Of a stretch of DNA of 64,000 bases, positions 38,260-51,037 are shown piece by piece (position 1 is the stretch's first letter; the number at the start of each line of letters is the position of its first letter). Origin of the DNA: Prochlorococcus marinus str. GP2 (GTDB lineage: Bacteria > Cyanobacteriota > Cyanobacteriia > PCC-6307 > Cyanobiaceae); the NCBI RefSeq assembly GCF_000759885.1, contig NZ_JNAH01000008.1, positions 124,001 through 188,000 of the forward strand, in the 5' to 3' direction. The notes under the pieces were generated by a model, which saw only the letters and a list, made by a program, of their open reading frames with translations, was not told where the DNA came from and searched no databases. The position numbers and the translations under genes were made by a program.

Positions 38260-39882
38260 ATGTCAAAGATTATCAGCAAAAATATAAATAGGTTAAATGC
38301 CCCTCAGATTCCCGTTGTTCTTGCAATACTAGATGGTTGGGGATATAGAGAAGATGTTTCAGACAATGCTATAAAAAGCGCTAGTACACCAGTTATGGAT
38401 TCTTTATGGCACGCATATCCTCACACTTTGATAAGTGCCAGTGGATCTGATGTAGGTCTTCCAGATGGTCAAATGGGTAATTCAGAAGTAGGTCATCTTA
38501 CCATTGGTTCGGGAAGAATAATCCAACAAGAGCTTGTAAGAATCTCAAATGTCGTAAAAAACAATCAGTTAGGCATGGTTGGTGAACTAAAGGAGATGGC
38601 TGATTCATTAAAGAAAAACAATTCTACTTTGCATATCACTGGATTATGTTCTGATGGAGGAGTTCACAGTCATATCGATCATTTATTAGGTTTAATAAAA
38701 TGGGCATCTGATAATGGCCTCAAAAAAGTAGCAATTCATATTATTACCGATGGAAGAGATACTCCTGCAAAAAGTGCATCTAAATATATAAATCAAATAG
38801 AGTCATGCATAAAAAAATTCAATACAGGTGAAATAGCTTCTATATGTGGAAGATACTGGATAATGGATAGAAATCTTTTATGGGACAGAACAGAAAAGGC
38901 ATATGCTAATTTAACTGATCCAGAAATTAAATTAACGAATATTTCTCCTCAGGATTACATTAAAAAAAGTTATAAAAAAAATATAACTGATGAATTTATA
39001 GAGCCCATACGAATATCTGAAAACTATCTAAAAGATGGGGATAGTTTAATTTGCTTTAACTTCCGTCCAGACAGAGCTAGACAAATAATAAAATCCCTTG
39101 CAAAGAAAGAATTTTTAGATTTTGAAAGAAAATTTTTCCCTAAGCTAGATTTAGTTACTTTTACTCAATATGATCCAAATTTATCAGTTAAGGTTGCATT
39201 TCCTCCTGAATCTCTCAATAATTTTATTGGCCAAATAGTTTCAGAAAATGGACTAAAACAATACAGAACCGCAGAAACAGAAAAATATCCTCATGTAACA
39301 TATTTTTTTAATGGAGGAGTAGAAATCCCTTTACCTGGAGAAGAGAGACATTTAATTCCATCTCCAAGAGTGGCAACTTATGATATGGAACCAGAGATGT
39401 CTGCCGAAGAATTAACTATTAGTTGCTCTGAAGCTATTAAAAGTGGAAACTATGCTTTTGTTGTTATAAATTTCGCTAATCCTGATATGGTAGGTCACAC
39501 AGGCAATATGAATGCAACAATTAAAGCTATAGAAACCGTAGATAAATGTATTGGTCAAATAGTAAATGCTACTGGGGAAATGGGTGGAAGTATTCTTATA
39601 ACAGCTGATCATGGTAACGCAGAGGTAATGAAAGGGCCTGCAGGCGAACCATGGACAGCACACACAACAAATAAAGTTCCATTAATTTTCATCGAGGGAG
39701 AAAAAAGAAAAATCCCGAATATGGGAAATGAGATTTATTTAAGGGATAATGCAGGCTTAGCAGATATTGCACCAACTTTATTACAGTTATTAAATCTACC
39801 AACTCCAAAAGAAATGACAGGAAAATCACTTATTAAAGAAATCGAGTTGAAAGGTTATAATAAAGTCGTACAACATGTCTAA
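38260..39882 (+). CDS. gpmI: 2,3-bisphosphoglycerate-independent phosphoglycerate mutase
   Basis: 540 aa, full length for the alkaline-phosphatase-superfamily mutase. It contains ILDGWGYRE with the metal-ligand Asp, the active-site Ser in [37 protein letters not shown], and late ITADHGNAE with HTTNKVP carrying further metal ligands. It catalyses interconversion of 3- and 2-phosphoglycerate in glycolysis with Mn2+. secG follows 24 bases later on the same strand. Confidence 0.97.
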   Translation: MSKIISKNINRLNAPQIPVVLAILDGWGYREDVSDNAIKSASTPVMDSLWHAYPHTLISASGSDVGLPDGQMGNSEVGHLTIGSGRIIQQELVRISNVVKNNQLGMVGELKEMADSLKKNNSTLHITGLCSDGGVHSHIDHLLGLIKWASDNGLKKVAIHIITDGRDTPAKSASKYINQIESCIKKFNTGEIASICGRYWIMDRNLLWDRTEKAYANLTDPEIKLTNISPQDYIKKSYKKNITDEFIEPIRISENYLKDGDSLICFNFRPDRARQIIKSLAKKEFLDFERKFFPKLDLVTFTQYDPNLSVKVAFPPESLNNFIGQIVSENGLKQYRTAETEKYPHVTYFFNGGVEIPLPGEERHLIPSPRVATYDMEPEMSAEELTISCSEAIKSGNYAFVVINFANPDMVGHTGNMNATIKAIETVDKCIGQIVNATGEMGGSILITADHGNAEVMKGPAGEPWTAHTTNKVPLIFIEGEKRKIPNMGNEIYLRDNAGLADIAPTLLQLLNLPTPKEMTGKSLIKEIELKGYNKVVQHV

Positions 39883-39906
39883 TATTAATAAAATACAATT
39901 TAAGAA

Positions 39907-40134
39907 ATGGTTCAAATTTTAAGTTGGATATGGGTTTTTTCTGGGACTATTCTGATCCTCCTAGTTTTGCTTCATAGCCCAAAAGGTGATGGCATGGGCG
40001 GAATCGCAGCTAGTGGAAGCTCAATGTTCAATAGCGCAAGTAGTGCAGAAGCATCTCTCAACAAAATAACTTGGACATTTTTAGTAATATTTTTGTCACT
40101 AGCAATTATCCTTAGCGCCGGCTGGATTGGATAA
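39907..40134 (+). CDS. secG: protein translocase subunit SecG
   Basis: 75 aa with two membrane helices (about residues 3-22 and 54-73) separated by LHSPKGDGMGGIAASGSSMF, the conserved Gly/Ser-rich SecG loop. It is part of the SecYEG channel in plasma and thylakoid membranes. It lies 24 bases after gpmI; the terminator at 40151-40170 follows. Confidence 0.92.
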   Translation: MVQILSWIWVFSGTILILLVLLHSPKGDGMGGIAASGSSMFNSASSAEASLNKITWTFLVIFLSLAIILSAGWIG

Positions 40135-40150
40135 GGTTTGCGAAAAAAAA

Positions 40151-40178
40151 GGGATCATTAAAATGATCCCTTAAACTT
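40151..40178 (-). terminator. terminator shared by secG and groL
   Basis: GGGATCATT (40151-40159) pairs with AATGATCCC (40162-40170). On the minus strand the stem is followed by TTTTTTTT, an intrinsic terminator for groL. On the plus strand the T-tract is weak, so its role for secG is less certain. Confidence 0.8.
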
Positions 40179-40206
40179 AAAAGTTAGTATATCAACTTTT
40201 GTTTAG

Positions 40207-41871
<1,665 letters not shown>

Positions 41872-41895
41872 TTAATAATTTTTGAAACAAATATT

Positions 41896-42207
41896 CTAGC
41901 CTACTACAGCTAAAATATCTTTTTCAGAGAGTAAGACATATTCATCTCCTCCCAATTTAATGTCAGTTCCAGCATATTTGCTGTACAAGACTTTGTCCCC
42001 AATACTCACTTCAGGAGTTTGTCGAGAACCATCTTCGTTAAGTTTCCCAGGACCTACCTGAGCAACCTCTCCTATCTGTGGTTTTTCTTTAGCTGTATCA
42101 GGCAAAAGTATGCCCCCAGCAGTTTTTTCCTCAGATGCGGAAACTTTGATAAATATTCTATCTCCCAGTGGTTTAACTGTAGAGACTGTAAGTGAAACAG
42201 CTGCCAT
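41896..42207 (-). CDS. groS: 10 kDa co-chaperonin GroES
   Basis: 103 aa with [20 protein letters not shown] then [14 protein letters not shown] and the mobile loop, followed by [12 protein letters not shown]. It is the cap of the GroEL chamber. First gene of the groESL operon, with regulatory DNA in the 220-base divergent region shared with atpD. Confidence 0.96.
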   Translation of the reverse strand: MAAVSLTVSTVKPLGDRIFIKVSASEEKTAGGILLPDTAKEKPQIGEVAQVGPGKLNEDGSRQTPEVSIGDKVLYSKYAGTDIKLGGDEYVLLSEKDILAVVG

Positions 42208-42325
42208 AGATTAATGGAGGATCATGATTGAGACGCTTTGCGTCATAAAAAGAGGAAAGAGAATTTCTCTATCCGTATCATCAACAACATAATCCGCAAA
42301 GCAGCATTTAAACCATACTTTAACT

Positions 42326-42341
42326 GTTCGGGTGGCCGAAC
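42326..42341 (-). promoter_or_regulatory. K-box-like dyad upstream of groES
   Basis: On the minus strand GTTCGG-CCAC-CCGAAC matches the published cyanobacterial groESL K-box (GTTCGG-NNAN-CCNNAC) at every specified position. It is also a perfect inverted repeat. It sits about 120 bases before groES, consistent with light control. No CIRCE element (TTAGCACTC-N9-GAGTGCTAA) was found. Confidence 0.55.
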
Positions 42342-42424
42342 CGATTTAACGAATCTACCCATGAGGTGGTAGTATTTTCGGATTATGAGCTGTTTTAAAT
42401 CAGCTATTCATCACCTAACAATAA

Positions 42425-43888
<1,464 letters not shown>

Positions 43889-43927
43889 TATCTATTTACA
43901 AATTTAATCCTCAAAAATTTTAAATTA

Positions 43928-44332
43928 ATGTCAATTTCTCTAAAGGTTTTAGCTCCAAACAAAAATGTTTATCAAGGCGAAGCTGAAGAAGTAATCCTAC
44001 CCAGCACAACAGGTCAACTTGGTGTACTTCCAGGACATATCTCTTTAGTTACTGCCATAGATATTGGCGTTTTAAGGTTAAGAATGAATTCTCAGTGGAA
44101 ATCGATAGCATTAATGGGTGGCTTCGCTGAAATTGAATCAGATGAAGTAATAGTATTAGTAAACAATGCTGAAATTGGTTCTGAGATAAATGTTCAAAAT
44201 GCCGAACAAGATCTCAAAGAAGCAAGATTAGCAATTAGTAAATTCTCTGATAATGAAAAAAATCCAGAGAAAATTAAAGCTTTGAAAGAGATTTCAAAGG
44301 CAGAGGCTAGAATTCAGGCTGCTAAAAACTAA
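43928..44332 (+). CDS. atpC: ATP synthase F1 subunit epsilon
   Basis: 134 aa: N-terminal beta-sandwich ([32 protein letters not shown]) and a C-terminal helical hairpin ([12 protein letters not shown] and onward) that can regulate the rotor. It ends three bases before the convergent PSRP-3 stop. Confidence 0.96.
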   Translation: MSISLKVLAPNKNVYQGEAEEVILPSTTGQLGVLPGHISLVTAIDIGVLRLRMNSQWKSIALMGGFAEIESDEVIVLVNNAEIGSEINVQNAEQDLKEARLAISKFSDNEKNPEKIKALKEISKAEARIQAAKN

Positions 44333-44335
44333 TTT

Positions 44336-44812
44336 TTAAGCGGTACCACAAAAAGTTACTTCTGGAAACTTTAACTTCGCTTCCTCTAATTTTTTTGTTT
44401 TCCCCTCCTCTTGCCAATAATTAATTACTTCTGTCGCTTTATTTAATATTTCAACTCTTTCATTATCTGTAATCCAACCTTTATTTTCTAGTTCGCTTTT
44501 TAATTTTTCCCAAGCATCATCTCTTGGCCAAAAATAATACGCAGTTAAAGGGCTTGGGCCTCCACCGACTATTTGATCAACAGCTAAAGCAACATTATCA
44601 GGTAACCATAATACTTTAATAATGAACCTCCCTTCATCAGGCTTGGGAGTGTAACCAGTAGGTACTCCATCTTCATCAATTGTTGCGGCTGCTAAAACAG
44701 CTGACGCACCCATCATTCCTGAATTTATAGAAGAACTTTTAGATTTAGAGTAATCACTGTTTTTTTCCTTTTCTTCTGATGAATTTTGATTTAACTTATC
44801 TGATGAGGTCAT
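44336..44812 (-). CDS. ribosomal protein PSRP-3 (Ycf65) family
   Basis: 158 aa. The C-terminal 100 residues match PSRP-3/Ycf65: [40 protein letters not shown], then [24 protein letters not shown]-3 is a cyanobacterial/plastid protein of the 30S ribosomal subunit. The N-terminal 55 residues are Ser/Lys/Asn-rich and probably disordered. It is convergent with atpC. Confidence 0.9.
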   Translation of the reverse strand: MTSSDKLNQNSSEEKEKNSDYSKSKSSSINSGMMGASAVLAAATIDEDGVPTGYTPKPDEGRFIIKVLWLPDNVALAVDQIVGGGPSPLTAYYFWPRDDAWEKLKSELENKGWITDNERVEILNKATEVINYWQEEGKTKKLEEAKLKFPEVTFCGTA

Positions 44813-44921
44813 TCAATTATTTATGTTCAATAAATAATTTATCAGTTTATGGTCACTTTTTGATTAAATTATTCAAAAATAATTGATTTTAGTTATTGAT
44901 ATTTTTAAGATGTATTGTATT

Positions 44922-45080
44922 TTATCTATCGTGAGAAACTTTATAAAAATCATAAATTGTAGCCTCCAATGAATCCCAAAGATCTTTGGGGATATCATTT
45001 TCTTCTGCAAACATTCCAAGCTGACTAGCCAACCCTCTTGCTTTAGAAAGTTTCGAATCGTATGACTCTGAATTATTCAT
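44922..45080 (-). CDS. small soluble hypothetical protein, 52 aa
   Basis: MNNSESYDSKLSKARGLASQ, then LGMFAEENDIPKDLWDSLEA and TIYDFYKVSHDR. It is soluble, a predicted two-helix protein, with no named family. It lies between PSRP-3 and pepP, all on the minus strand. Confidence 0.6.
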   Translation of the reverse strand: MNNSESYDSKLSKARGLASQLGMFAEENDIPKDLWDSLEATIYDFYKVSHDR

Positions 45081-45133
45081 TTTTATACTTTAAACTTTAT
45101 AAAAATAAATCTTATAAATAGATAAGTCAAATT

Positions 45134-46459
45134 TTAAAACTCTATGTCAGAAATTTCTTTAAGTGCAGCAATACTTAAAACTTCTGGTTTTTTATCTTTT
45201 ACAAGAACATCATCTTCAATTCTAATACCAATGCCTTTCCATTTTTCATCAATATAAGGTTGTCCCTTAGGGACTGGAATCCTATCACTGATGTATATGC
45301 CAGGCTCTACTGTAAGAATCATCCCATTCTGAAGCGGGACTTCATAGTCTCCCATTCTATATGCTCCAACATCATGAACATCTAAGCCGAGCCAATGTCC
45401 AGTTCTGTGCATGTAGAGATGTTGATATAGTTTATTCTCAATTATCTCCTCAGTACTACCGGACAATAAGCCAATTTCTTTTAATCCTTCTACAAGACTT
45501 TTTAGAGCAACATTATGCACATTACTAGAATTTGATCCAGTTACTGCTTCTTTAATTGCGTTTTTTTGTGCAGTTAAAACAATTTCATAGATAACTTTTT
45601 GCTCTTTCGAAAATTTGCCACCTATTGGAATAGTTCGTGTTATGTCACCATTGTAATAATCACTTAATGAGCAGCCAGCATCTACCAATAATAAATCTCC
45701 CTTATTTAAGGGGGAGTTATTTGAAGTGTAATGCAAGATACATGCATTATCTCCTGAAGCAACAATAGAATTATAAGCAGGTCCTCTAGCGCCTTTTTCT
45801 AAAAAGAATCCTTCTATAAGACCCTGAATTTGTCTTTCATTTTTTTTAGATGAAATAGACTCCCTGACTAGTTCATGAGCTTCCGCTGAAATTTGTATAG
45901 CCTCCCTCATTCTCTTAATTTCAAATTCACTTTTAATTAATCTCATCTCATTTAAATAAATTTCAGGAGATTTTATAGAATTTGCACCAATTCCTAATCT
46001 TGAGCGATTTTCAAGTTGTTTTGAAAATACCTCCAATACTATTTTCTCAATTAATGGATTCTTACCAATTGAAAAAACAAGTTCATCAGTTCCATTTATA
46101 TATCCCGGAAGTAAATCTCTTAATTCATTTATAGAGTGAGCCTTATCGGCCTTAAACTCTTTTTCAGCACCATCTAAACCCCATCTAAAACCATTCCATA
46201 CTTCGGTAATAATATCTTTAGGTGCAACAAACAAAATAAACCTCTCTCCTTTTGGCTTATGCGATAAAAAAAGAGCGATCGCATCAGGCTCATCAAAACC
46301 AGTTAAATACCAAAAATTACTATCTTGTCTAAAAGGATATTCACAATCAGCATGATGCTTTACAAGGTTAGCTCCAGGGATAATAGCAGCTTTTCCGTCT
46401 AATTTATCTAGAAAAATTTCTCTTCTTTCTTCAAAAACTTTATTGTGAGGTTTAAACAT
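45134..46459 (-). CDS. pepP: Xaa-Pro aminopeptidase (M24B)
   Basis: 441 aa. The N-terminal domain has the aminopeptidase P start (FEERREIFLDKLDGKAAIIP, YPFRQDSNFWYLTGFDEPDA). The C-terminal pita-bread fold carries the di-Mn ligands in VDAGCSLSDYYNGDITRTIP, HRTGHWLGLDVHDVG, TVEPGIYI and GIRIEDDVLV. It removes the N-terminal residue before proline in the cytoplasm. Divergent from the CNNM gene. Confidence 0.93.
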   Translation of the reverse strand: MFKPHNKVFEERREIFLDKLDGKAAIIPGANLVKHHADCEYPFRQDSNFWYLTGFDEPDAIALFLSHKPKGERFILFVAPKDIITEVWNGFRWGLDGAEKEFKADKAHSINELRDLLPGYINGTDELVFSIGKNPLIEKIVLEVFSKQLENRSRLGIGANSIKSPEIYLNEMRLIKSEFEIKRMREAIQISAEAHELVRESISSKKNERQIQGLIEGFFLEKGARGPAYNSIVASGDNACILHYTSNNSPLNKGDLLLVDAGCSLSDYYNGDITRTIPIGGKFSKEQKVIYEIVLTAQKNAIKEAVTGSNSSNVHNVALKSLVEGLKEIGLLSGSTEEIIENKLYQHLYMHRTGHWLGLDVHDVGAYRMGDYEVPLQNGMILTVEPGIYISDRIPVPKGQPYIDEKWKGIGIRIEDDVLVKDKKPEVLSIAALKEISDIEF

Positions 46460-46533
46460 AAATTGTGTATTGGCGTGTTTAAAAAAAAAATGGAAGAATG
46501 AGTTTAAACAGATTTAATGCTTAATTTATTTTA

Positions 46534-47511
46534 ATGGAACCAAGTGTTTACGGTTTAATTATACTTATATTTATCATTTTAATTGGGTCAGCATGTTGTT
46601 CGGGAGCTGAAGCGGCTTTTTTAGCTGTAAATTCAATTAGGATTCTAGAAATAGCTTCAAAACAAAAACCTAAAAGTTCTGCAAATCAACTCCTCAAATT
46701 AAGGAAACATCTTGGAAGGACATTAACTGTAATTACAATAACTAATAATGGATTTAATATAATTGGAAGCCTAATTTTAGGAGTATACGGTGCATTAGTA
46801 ATTAATAGTAGTTATGGCTTAACTCTTTTTTCAATTGTTTTTTATATTCTTGTTGTGTTAATAGGAGAAGTTCTCCCTAAAGCTCTAGGTACAAGATTTT
46901 CATTGCAAATAGCACTACTATCAGTACCAATCCTGAGAATATTAAATACCTTAATGAGACCATTTTTAATATTAATTGAGAAAATATTTCCAGTCATAAC
47001 TGCAGAAAATGAAATCTCAACTGATGAAGAAGAAATTAGACAAATGGCAAAAATTGGAAGTCAGAAAGGTTTAATAGAAGCTGATGAGGCAGCAATGATA
47101 TTTAAAGTTTTTCAATTAAATGATTTAAAAGCTAAAGATTTAATGATCCCAAGGGTATCAGCACCTTGTCTTGATGGGTCTTCAAATCTTGATGAAATTT
47201 CAAAACTTATAATGTTAGATAACTCCCCTTGGTGGGTTATTTTGGGAGATAAAGTTGACAAAATACAAGGGGTAGTGAAACGTGAGAATATGCTGGCAAA
47301 ATTAATTAATGGGGAAAATAAAAAATTATTATCAGAAATTTGCGAACCAGTGGACTACATTCCAGAAATGATAAAGGCAGACCAATTATTAACAAGATTT
47401 GACAAGAATCACAAAGGAGTGAAAGTAGTAGTAGATGAATTTGGAGGATTCGTGGGAATTATTGGTGCAGAGGTTGTCTTATCTGTGTTAGCTGGTTGGT
47501 GGAAAAAATAA
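46534..47511 (+). CDS. CNNM/CorC-type DUF21 plus CBS membrane protein
   Basis: 325 aa. Residues of about 5-150 form the DUF21 transmembrane domain (SACCSGAEAAFLAVNSIRIL, GEVLPKALGT). The rest is a soluble part with EEIRQMAKIGSQKGLIEADE and a degenerate CBS pair. Such proteins are linked to Mg2+/Co2+ efflux or ion sensing. The CorC/HlyC-type C-terminal domain is short or missing. A predicted GTPase follows after three bases. Confidence 0.88.
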   Translation: MEPSVYGLIILIFIILIGSACCSGAEAAFLAVNSIRILEIASKQKPKSSANQLLKLRKHLGRTLTVITITNNGFNIIGSLILGVYGALVINSSYGLTLFSIVFYILVVLIGEVLPKALGTRFSLQIALLSVPILRILNTLMRPFLILIEKIFPVITAENEISTDEEEIRQMAKIGSQKGLIEADEAAMIFKVFQLNDLKAKDLMIPRVSAPCLDGSSNLDEISKLIMLDNSPWWVILGDKVDKIQGVVKRENMLAKLINGENKKLLSEICEPVDYIPEMIKADQLLTRFDKNHKGVKVVVDEFGGFVGIIGAEVVLSVLAGWWKK

Positions 47512-47514
47512 GTT

Positions 47515-48756
47515 ATGAAACAATTGAAAATTAATAAATATTATTTTCTTTTAAAAAATTGGTGGGAGACCATGGATCTTACCAACTACGAAAAAAGAAC
47601 TCTAAATAGAGAAATAATTTCATTTAATCAACAAATTTATAGGCTGAAAGAAAAGAAAATAAGAATTGGAGCATATGGTAAATCAGGGGTAGGCAAATCT
47701 TCTGTTTTAAATTCTCTATTTAATAAGAACATGTTCAAAACAAATATTATCAACGGGTCTACAAGAGAAATACAAGCTGAGGAATACACACTAAAAGATC
47801 AAACGCTTAAAAGTATAGAATTACTTGATTCTCCAGGTTTTGATTTTTGCAACATTAAATCCCCTGAAAAAATCTATTCTCGTATAAATCACTCAGATCT
47901 TATTTTATTTGTAGTTGCAGGTGATATAAATAGAAACGAAATAAGCGAAATCAGCGCCTTCATTAAAGATGGGAAAAAAATTATTATAGTTCTAAACAAA
48001 ATCGATCTTTTGAAAAAAGAAGATTTAAAAGAAATAATTGAAAATATAAAGCTCAAGCTACCAAAAGATTTAAATATACCGATAATTATTAATAATGAAA
48101 ATAATATCAGAAACTATCTAGCAAATATAGTTAGTCAATATGGAGAGATATTATTAATTCTAAATTCTCTCCAATTGGCGGATAAATTGTTCCTAAAGAT
48201 AAAAGAAGAAAGATTAAAAAAAAGGCAGAAATTAGCTCAATCAACTATTGGAAAATTTTCGACTATAAAGGCATCGACAGTAGCTCTTAATCCTCTTATT
48301 TTATTCGATATTGCTGGAAGTTTTGCATTAGATACAGCATTAATCAATGAATTAAGTAAGATTTATGGCTTAAATTTGAAGGGAGAATCTACAAGAAAAA
48401 TTTTCAAAAATATATCTATTAATAATTTATTTTTAGGAGTTTCTCAAGTTGGTATTAATACATCTTTTAACCTCATTAAGAAAGTATTTTTATTAACAGC
48501 ACCTTTTACTAATGGGATATCTTTATTACCATACGTACCTATTGCAATTATTCAAGCAGCAATCGCAATCCACTCTACGAAAATACTTGGTAAATTAGCA
48601 GCGAAAGAGATATTTATAAGAAGCAAATTTTCTCATATGGACCCTTTTATATTGATCCAAAATATAACTTTTAAAGAGCCAGACATTTTTAACCACATTA
48701 ATATTTATTTATCAAAAAGAAATTTAAATAATAATTTTGTGAGTTTTCTGCCTTAA
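47515..48756 (+). CDS. P-loop GTPase of the Era/EngA-like group with C-terminal membrane-associated domain
   Basis: 413 aa. The G1 motif GAYGKSGVGKSSVLNS (about residues 57-72), LLDSPGFDFCN (G3) and IIIVLNKIDLLKK (G4) are clear. The C-terminal 190 residues hold hydrophobic stretches (LTAPFTNGISLLPYVPIAII) as in DUF697-type GTPases. The next gene (nadD) starts eight bases after its stop. Start alternatives: an ATG at 47572 (MDLTNYEKR) is possible. Confidence 0.8.
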   Translation: MKQLKINKYYFLLKNWWETMDLTNYEKRTLNREIISFNQQIYRLKEKKIRIGAYGKSGVGKSSVLNSLFNKNMFKTNIINGSTREIQAEEYTLKDQTLKSIELLDSPGFDFCNIKSPEKIYSRINHSDLILFVVAGDINRNEISEISAFIKDGKKIIIVLNKIDLLKKEDLKEIIENIKLKLPKDLNIPIIINNENNIRNYLANIVSQYGEILLILNSLQLADKLFLKIKEERLKKRQKLAQSTIGKFSTIKASTVALNPLILFDIAGSFALDTALINELSKIYGLNLKGESTRKIFKNISINNLFLGVSQVGINTSFNLIKKVFLLTAPFTNGISLLPYVPIAIIQAAIAIHSTKILGKLAAKEIFIRSKFSHMDPFILIQNITFKEPDIFNHINIYLSKRNLNNNFVSFLP

Positions 48757-48764
48757 AACTTAAA

Positions 48765-49343
48765 ATGGAAAAAAGTATTGCTTTATTTGGTACTAGTGCA
48801 GATCCGCCCACCATTGGTCATAAAAAAATACTCGAGGAATTGTCCAAAATTTATGATTCTACTGTTAGTTATGTAAGCAACAATCCCAACAAAAAGCATA
48901 TAGAAGACCTCTCAATTCGTAGTCACCTATTAGAAACATTGATTAAAGATTTAGATAATCCCAAAATTGAATTTAATCAAAAAGTGAGTAGCCAGTGGGC
49001 ATTAGAATCTATAAAATATTGCAAAAAAATTTATGAACTTAATAACTTAGATTTTGTTATTGGAAGTGATTTAATCAAAGATATTTGCCATTGGAATAAT
49101 TTTGATAAAATTGTTAAAGAAGTTAGTTTTTTAGTAATTTTAAGAAAAGGATATCCTGTTGAATCAACTACTCTTAAAATGTTAGAAACTTATAAAGTGA
49201 AATTTAAGATTTCAACCATACAAATTCCAAACATTTCAAGTTCTAAGCTCAGATCAAATTTAAATTATTCTAATTTACCAACTTCATTAATAGATATTGT
49301 TAAAAAGAATAATTTATATGAATCCACTAAATTAGTTGAATGA
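48765..49343 (+). CDS. nadD: nicotinate-nucleotide adenylyltransferase
   Basis: 192 aa. The (H/T)xGH adenylyltransferase motif appears as GTSADPPTIGHKKI near residues 9-22, and the C-terminal ISSSKLRSNLNY is the ATP-binding ISSTxLR element. It makes deamido-NAD from nicotinate mononucleotide and ATP. Its TGA overlaps the nadE ATG by four bases, so the two final NAD steps are coupled. Confidence 0.9.
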   Translation: MEKSIALFGTSADPPTIGHKKILEELSKIYDSTVSYVSNNPNKKHIEDLSIRSHLLETLIKDLDNPKIEFNQKVSSQWALESIKYCKKIYELNNLDFVIGSDLIKDICHWNNFDKIVKEVSFLVILRKGYPVESTTLKMLETYKVKFKISTIQIPNISSSKLRSNLNYSNLPTSLIDIVKKNNLYESTKLVE

Positions 49344-51037
49344 AGTTTTTACTTGCTCAAATTAATCCAGTTGTTGGTGATTTAGAGGGTAATGCAAAAA
49401 GAATTCTTTGTACTGCTTCTAAAGCTAGCTCAACTTCTGCTGATTTAGTTCTTACTCCAGAATTATCACTATGGGGATATCCAGCAAATGACCTACTTCT
49501 AAAAAAAAATTTAATCAAAAATCAATATCAAATTCTTGACCAATTAGCCTTAGATATTAATAAAAAATATGGAAGCTTGAGTATCACAGTAGGGATAGCT
49601 GAGATAATAAATGATTCTTTTTTCCCAAATCTTTATAATTCTATTGCATTGCTTGAGCGCGGTGAGTGGAAAATAATTGCTCGTAAAATTATCCTTCCCA
49701 CCTATGAAGTATTTGATGAGAAAAGATACTTTAGATCAGAAGAAAAAGTTTCCGTATTAACAAAAGAAATTAATAATAAAACTTGGCGAATTGGCTTTAC
49801 TATATGTGAGGATTTATGGGTCAACAAAAATATAGAGGGTAGAGGAATTCATAAAAAGAATCCTATTTTTGATTTAAAGAAAAAAAAAGTTGATATCTTA
49901 GTAAACTTATCGGCCTCCCCATATACCTTTAAAAAGTTAGAACTAAGATCAAAAGTTTCGAGTTTTGCTGCTCAATATCTTCAAGTACCGCTGATATATG
50001 TAAACCAGATCGGAGCAAATGATAATTTAATTTTTGATGGGAATAGTTTTATTCTTGATAAGAATGGATCAAAAATTAAGCAATTAAAATCTTTTTCAGA
50101 AGACCTCTCCAGTTGGGATATTGAGCAAACAAAACCTCAAAAATATAAATTTAAAAATTCTGAGATTTCATCAATTTTTGATGCATTAGTCCTTGGTGTT
50201 AGGGATTATGCTCAAAAATGCGGTTTTAAAACAGCTTTAATTGGACTAAGTGGTGGCATTGATTCAGCACTAGTGTCAGCAATTGCGACAGCTGCTCTTG
50301 GCAGTAATAATATTTATTGCGTCTCAATGCCCTCTAGGTGGAGCTCATCTCATTCAAAGAGTGATGCAAAAGATTTAGCAAGAAGATTAAAAATAAATTT
50401 CAATAGCATCCCAATTGAAAACTTGATGAGCTCTTTTGAAGAATCTTTTATAAATACCATATCTTTCGAGATGGCTGAAATAACAAATCAAAATATTCAA
50501 TCAAGAATCAGAGGAACGCTTCTAATGGCATTAGCAAATCAAGAAAAGCATTTATTACTTTCAACAGGAAATAAATCAGAGCTAGCTGTAGGATATTGCA
50601 CACTTTATGGTGATATGAATGGGGGATTATCGGTAATTGGGGATTTATATAAAACTAATGTTTTTAAATTATGCAATTGGCTTGATAGTGAAGATTCAAT
50701 TAATCATAGAAAGTCATATATGTTAGATACTAATGTAGATATAATTGGAGAAAATATACGTACAAAAGCTCCAAGTGCCGAATTAGGTCCTGATCAATTA
50801 GATACTGATTCTCTCCCACCTTATTCTATTTTAGATAGTATTCTTAAAGGAATTATTGAAGAGAAAAAAGATTTACAACAACTAGAAGAAGATGGTTATA
50901 AAAAAGATTTAATTTTAAAAATTATCTCACTCATAAAAAAAGCGGAATTTAAAAGAAAGCAGGCTCCTCCAATCCTAAAACTAAGCAGCCAATCATTAGG
51001 AAGTGACTGGAGAGTTCCCATAGCAATATCTTATTAA
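49340..51037 (+). CDS. nadE: glutamine-dependent NAD+ synthetase
   Basis: 565 aa, two domains: an N-terminal nitrilase/glutaminase (residues of about 1-250, with the Glu-Lys-Cys triad in LVLTPELSLWGYPANDLLLK, KIILPTYEVFDE and GFTICEDLW) and a C-terminal synthetase with the PP-loop GLSGGIDSALVSAIATAALG. It uses glutamine-derived ammonia to amidate deamido-NAD. It overlaps nadD upstream and the convergent DUF3326 gene by four bases. Confidence 0.96.
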   Translation: MKFLLAQINPVVGDLEGNAKRILCTASKASSTSADLVLTPELSLWGYPANDLLLKKNLIKNQYQILDQLALDINKKYGSLSITVGIAEIINDSFFPNLYNSIALLERGEWKIIARKIILPTYEVFDEKRYFRSEEKVSVLTKEINNKTWRIGFTICEDLWVNKNIEGRGIHKKNPIFDLKKKKVDILVNLSASPYTFKKLELRSKVSSFAAQYLQVPLIYVNQIGANDNLIFDGNSFILDKNGSKIKQLKSFSEDLSSWDIEQTKPQKYKFKNSEISSIFDALVLGVRDYAQKCGFKTALIGLSGGIDSALVSAIATAALGSNNIYCVSMPSRWSSSHSKSDAKDLARRLKINFNSIPIENLMSSFEESFINTISFEMAEITNQNIQSRIRGTLLMALANQEKHLLLSTGNKSELAVGYCTLYGDMNGGLSVIGDLYKTNVFKLCNWLDSEDSINHRKSYMLDTNVDIIGENIRTKAPSAELGPDQLDTDSLPPYSILDSILKGIIEEKKDLQQLEEDGYKKDLILKIISLIKKAEFKRKQAPPILKLSSQSLGSDWRVPIAISY

